Part shown: piece by piece, positions 6,313 to 8,172 of the stretch
How positions within the stretch are numbered: the first letter of the stretch is position 1
How the letters are laid out: the number at the start of each line of letters is the position of its first letter
NCBI GenBank assembly: GCA_943324725.2
Contig: CALPMR020000131.1
Location: 1-8,172 of the forward strand
DNA: 8,172 nt
Direction: 5' to 3'
Source: Bordetella parapertussis
GTDB lineage: Bacteria; Cyanobacteriota; Cyanobacteriia; PCC-6307; Cyanobiaceae
Notes under the pieces: model-generated
Database searches by the model: none
What the model was told of the DNA's origin: nothing
What the model saw: only the letters and a program-made list of their open reading frames with translations
Made by a program: the position numbers and the translations under genes

Positions 6313-7043
6313 CGAACCTGGAGCGGAGCATCGGGACGGCGCCACTCGAGCAGGTAGCGCTCGGGCCAGCTGCGCCGAACCTGGACAGCATCGAGGCCCG
6401 CCCGGGCCGCCAGGGCCCGCACTTCAGACAGCTGAAAGGCGCCCTGCACCGAGACGGGGCCATCGAAATGGACGATCGGCGAGCGACTCAGCAGCCGGCA
6501 GCCCGCCCAGGCCAGCCCATAGCCCAGGGGACTGCGGATCAGGTCATTGACCAACACCAGGCAACGGCTGGCGCGACCCATCCGCCGCAGCAGATCCACC
6601 GCCTCCTCATCTTCGAGATGGTGCAGGAACAGGGTGCAGAGGATGACGTCGTAGTCCCCAGGCAGGGGATCGTGGAGGGCGTCAGCCTGGAAGAACCTGG
6701 CGTTGAGACCCCGCTCCTCGGCGCTGCGAGCCGCGATGGCCACCGCCTGCGGGCTGAGGTCGCAGCCGTCGACCTGCACATCCAGCCCTTCGCGGCGGGC
6801 CCGCTCGGCCAGGGCGGTGGTGTTGTCACCGCCGCCGCAGGCCAGATCCAGGACCCGGAGAGGGCAGCCGCTCCGCACCCGGGCCAGCGAACGGATCGGA
6901 GCGAACAGGGAGCCGACGGCTCCGCTGAAGGCGTTGATTCTGCGCAGACCCTGCAGGGCCTGGCTGTGGGCGGCGGGATCGATGCCGGGCTGGTCCATCC
7001 ACTCGGGTTGCCGGTGGCGCTGGGCCAGGGGCTTTACAAGCAT
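6309..7043 (-). CDS. Class I SAM-dependent methyltransferase (probable O- or C-methyltransferase of the polyketide pathway)
   Basis: This 244-residue protein has a typical class I SAM-binding fold. Motif I is VLDLACGGGD (64-73), the ribose-binding acidic residue is Asp95 in DGCDLS, Asp121 in QADAL is placed to contact the adenine, and a motif IV-like stretch YDVILCTLFLHHLED spans 131-145. The N-terminal region (11-40: PEWMDQPGID, LQGLRRINAFSG) matches my memory of methyltransferases found beside bacterial type III polyketide synthases. It probably methylates a hydroxyl or ring carbon of the resorcinol/quinol product, like SrsB of Streptomyces; substrate and position cannot be read from the sequence. 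ATG at 7043 gives the usual family length, but the frame is open for another 492 nt upstream with unfamiliar sequence. No Shine-Dalgarno site precedes it. It is the first gene of the operon, joined to the flavoprotein gene by an ATGA overlap. Confidence 0.9.
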   Translation of the reverse strand: MLVKPLAQRHRQPEWMDQPGIDPAAHSQALQGLRRINAFSGAVGSLFAPIRSLARVRSGCPLRVLDLACGGGDNTTALAERARREGLDVQVDGCDLSPQAVAIAARSAEERGLNARFFQADALHDPLPGDYDVILCTLFLHHLEDEEAVDLLRRMGRASRCLVLVNDLIRSPLGYGLAWAGCRLLSRSPIVHFDGPVSVQGAFQLSEVRALAARAGLDAVQVRRSWPERYLLEWRRPDAPLQVR

Positions 7044-7158
7044 CGAGAGAGAGTTCAGAGGATTGGGCGACTGGAGTCCGGAGCAGGGCCTGAGGCAGTG
7101 AACGGCGCTGAACCCTGACGCTAAGTGGCTCCAGGAGTCTGCGGAGCAACCCTGTTCA

Positions 7159-7184
7159 AGGGCGCACGCTTGGCGTGTCGCCCT
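7159..7184. repeat. Compact 11-bp hairpin upstream of the polyketide operon
   Basis: AGGGCG-CACGC (7159-7169), loop TTG and GCGTG-T-CGCCCT (7173-7184) form eleven Watson-Crick pairs with one bulged T. The structure lies about 115 nt upstream of the methyltransferase start. It could be an operator, an RNA leader structure or a terminator without T-tract; no T-run follows on either strand. Confidence 0.5.
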
Positions 7185-7392
7185 GGGCGCCATGCCAGCG
7201 CTGAAGCCTGTGTTCTCGCCCCCGCCCAGGTCGAGTCCTTGCCTCAGACCGAACGGCCACCGCTCCTCGACGACAGCCGCGTCCAATCCGCTGATTTCTG
7301 ATGGTTCCGCCAGAGCCATCCAGTCCAGCCCACAGGGATCCGAGCTCCTCTCGGCGGGCTGTCGGATGGGCGAGCAGGCAAAGGCAGGCCAG

Positions 7393-7416
7393 CTCCTCTC
7401 CGCCATGGAGAGAGGG
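7393..7416. repeat. Imperfect hairpin in the spacer
   Basis: CTCTCC (7396-7401) pairs with GGAGAG (7407-7412) around the loop GCCAT. Three further outer pairs, one a wobble, are possible across a bulged A (7393-7395 with 7414-7416). This is a weak structural candidate with no context to fix a role. Confidence 0.25.
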
Positions 7417-7613
7417 GCGGGGGAACCGTTGAAGTGGGTCGAGCCGCTGCTGGTGGGTCGCTGAGTCGCTCTGGCAGCGGTAAGCGGCACGGATGGGCGC
7501 TTACCGCCGCTGGGGCCCGAGCTGGCCCTGGTCATGCAGCTGAGGTCATGGCTGAGAATTCAGCTCAGCTGGAGCTGAGGCGAGAGGTTGCAGGGCTCCA
7601 TCTCCCGTCTCCT

Positions 7614-7656
7614 CCCTCCATTGGCAGCAGCGATCAACCGCGGCGCCGATGGAGGG
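7614..7656. terminator. Long inverted repeat downstream of cyAbrB, possible terminator
   Basis: CCCTCCATTGGC (7614-7625) is complementary to GCCGATGGAGGG (7645-7656) over 12 positions, with one T/G pair. The interior is 19 nt. It begins 37 nt after the cyAbrB stop codon on the minus strand, the right place for a terminator of that gene. The odd position is a G-U wobble on the plus strand but an A/C mismatch on the minus strand, and no T-tract follows. A binding site for a dimeric protein is an alternative. Confidence 0.4.
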
Positions 7657-7692
7657 GCCCCAACACGGCCAGTCCAGACGTCGACGCTCAGC

Positions 7693-8073
7693 TCACGGAT
7701 GTTGATCGGCAACCGAATCGCTGTCACCCAGCGGCAGCAGCTGGATCTGCTTGCGGCCCAGCTTGATCTCGAACTCATCGCCCGGCTTGAGGTCCAGCAG
7801 TGAGGTGTAGGCCTTGCCCACCATCAGGTTGCCGTTGAACTGCACCTTGGTGGCGTAGCTCAGATGACGACCCGGCCGCTTGGAGACGCGGCCGCTGCCT
7901 TCTCCGAAGCTCACGCCCTTGGCTCCAAGAAGCGCTTCATAGAAGGCCGTGAAGTTCAACCTTTCGGTGCCGTCCTTCTTGGTGCTGACATAGCCAGCGG
8001 CGCGGACAAGATCAGATTTGGACACATCGCCCATTTCCTTGACCTTGGCAAGCAGATCGGTGCCAGTGAGCAT
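7693..8073 (-). CDS. cyAbrB-type transcriptional regulator (AbrB-like family)
   Basis: This 126-residue protein belongs to the cyanobacterial AbrB-like family, small DNA-binding proteins that act broadly on carbon, nitrogen and photosynthesis-related genes. The N-terminal region (1-55: LLAKVKEMGDVSKSDLVRAAGYV, then RLNFTAFYEALLGAKGV) is the typical family domain. The C-terminal region (71-115: ATKVQFNGNLMVGKAYTSLL, then GDEFEIKLGRKQIQLL) is an AbrB-like swapped-hairpin DNA-binding domain; unlike bacilli, cyanobacteria carry it at the C-terminus. The chain has no Cys. ATG at 8073 gives the family's usual N-terminus; an in-frame upstream start at 8124 would add 17 unlikely residues. It lies on the same strand as the polyketide operon but 650 bases upstream, so co-transcription is unlikely. 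Whether it is the essential cyAbrB1 or another paralogue cannot be decided here. Confidence 0.95.
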   Translation of the reverse strand: MLTGTDLLAKVKEMGDVSKSDLVRAAGYVSTKKDGTERLNFTAFYEALLGAKGVSFGEGSGRVSKRPGRHLSYATKVQFNGNLMVGKAYTSLLDLKPGDEFEIKLGRKQIQLLPLGDSDSVADQHP

Positions 8074-8100
8074 GGCTATCACAACAGAATCATCATGGAC

Positions 8101-8110
8101 ATCATACCAA
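8101..8110 (-). promoter_or_regulatory. Possible extended -10 promoter of the cyAbrB gene
   Basis: On the minus strand, TTGGTATGAT (8110-8101) contains TATGAT, a near-consensus -10 box preceded by a TGG triplet as in extended -10 promoters. It lies about 28 nt upstream of the ATG at 8073, giving a short leader of about 20 nt. No good -35 box is present 16-18 nt upstream. Confidence 0.32.
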
Positions 8111-8172
8111 TTGACGGCTGACACCTTGGGACCCTCTGGGTGGAATTATCACTGGATCGCTGCACTTCTGCA

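Larger units (their letters stand above)
7044..7692. other. 649-bp spacer between the cyAbrB gene and the polyketide operon
   Basis: No convincing gene was found. The methyltransferase frame is open through most of it (to 7535), and plus-strand frames at 7192-7464 and 7434-7766 have no recognisable domains. The operon promoter should lie here: TAGCGT (7124-7119, minus strand) fits the loose TANNNT -10 box about 75 nt before the methyltransferase start, but no -35 box is evident. Three inverted repeats (7159-7184, 7393-7416, 7614-7656) are the main visible structure. Confidence 0.45.

Noticed and set aside
5002..6357. 451-codon plus-strand open frame opposite the flavoprotein
   Set aside because: It is antisense to a well-supported FAD enzyme. 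Its composition (Gln, Gly, Ala, His) and lack of motifs mark it as a shadow frame.
7548..7766. Plus-strand frame starting MAENSAQLELRREV
   Set aside because: The first residues look helical, but the rest is Pro/Ser/Arg-rich and the frame runs antisense into the conserved end of cyAbrB.
1..8172. CRISPR array, tRNA/rRNA genes, insertion sequences, attachment sites
   Set aside because: No regularly spaced repeats, no tRNA- or rRNA-like sequence, no transposase or integrase motifs and no flanking direct repeats were seen.

Overview
The window looks like chromosomal DNA of a picocyanobacterium of the Cyanobium/Synechococcus type. The evidence is high GC coding sequence, a cyAbrB-type regulator (a family typical of cyanobacteria), two perfect HIP1 octamers (GCGATCGC at 1279 and 5091), start codons without clear Shine-Dalgarno sites, and a type III polyketide synthase cassette of a kind known from picocyanobacteria. 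No transposase, integrase, tRNA, rRNA or CRISPR array was seen.

Left part (1-2400). After about 350 bases of lower-GC DNA without a gene comes a minus-strand protein with a C-terminal cyclic-nucleotide-binding-like domain and no DNA-binding domain (357-1295). Divergent from it, across about 107 bases, is a small lipoprotein (1403-1714). A convergent minus-strand gene (1899-2387) encodes an unrecognised protein ending in a long hydrophobic segment.

Middle part (2388-4063). This stretch is gene-poor. The only well-supported gene is a small minus-strand protein with two CDGSH iron-sulfur motifs (3169-3465). Around it are fragments that look protein-like but break between frames, and a 43-codon plus-strand reading frame. 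These may be decaying genes.

Right part (4064-8073). Three minus-strand genes form a tight operon, transcribed in the order SAM-dependent methyltransferase, FAD-dependent oxidoreductase, type III polyketide synthase. The first pair overlap by 4 nt (ATGA) and the second pair by 10 nt. The set fits synthesis of a tailored phenolic lipid: the synthase builds an alkylresorcinol- or alkylpyrone-like core, and the flavoprotein and methyltransferase oxidise and methylate it. This resembles the srs genes of Streptomyces and the alkylresorcinol (hierridin-type) pathway reported from picocyanobacteria, so the class is known, although the exact product here is not. About 650 bases upstream, on the same strand, is a complete cyAbrB-type regulator gene. 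The spacer between them carries several inverted repeats.
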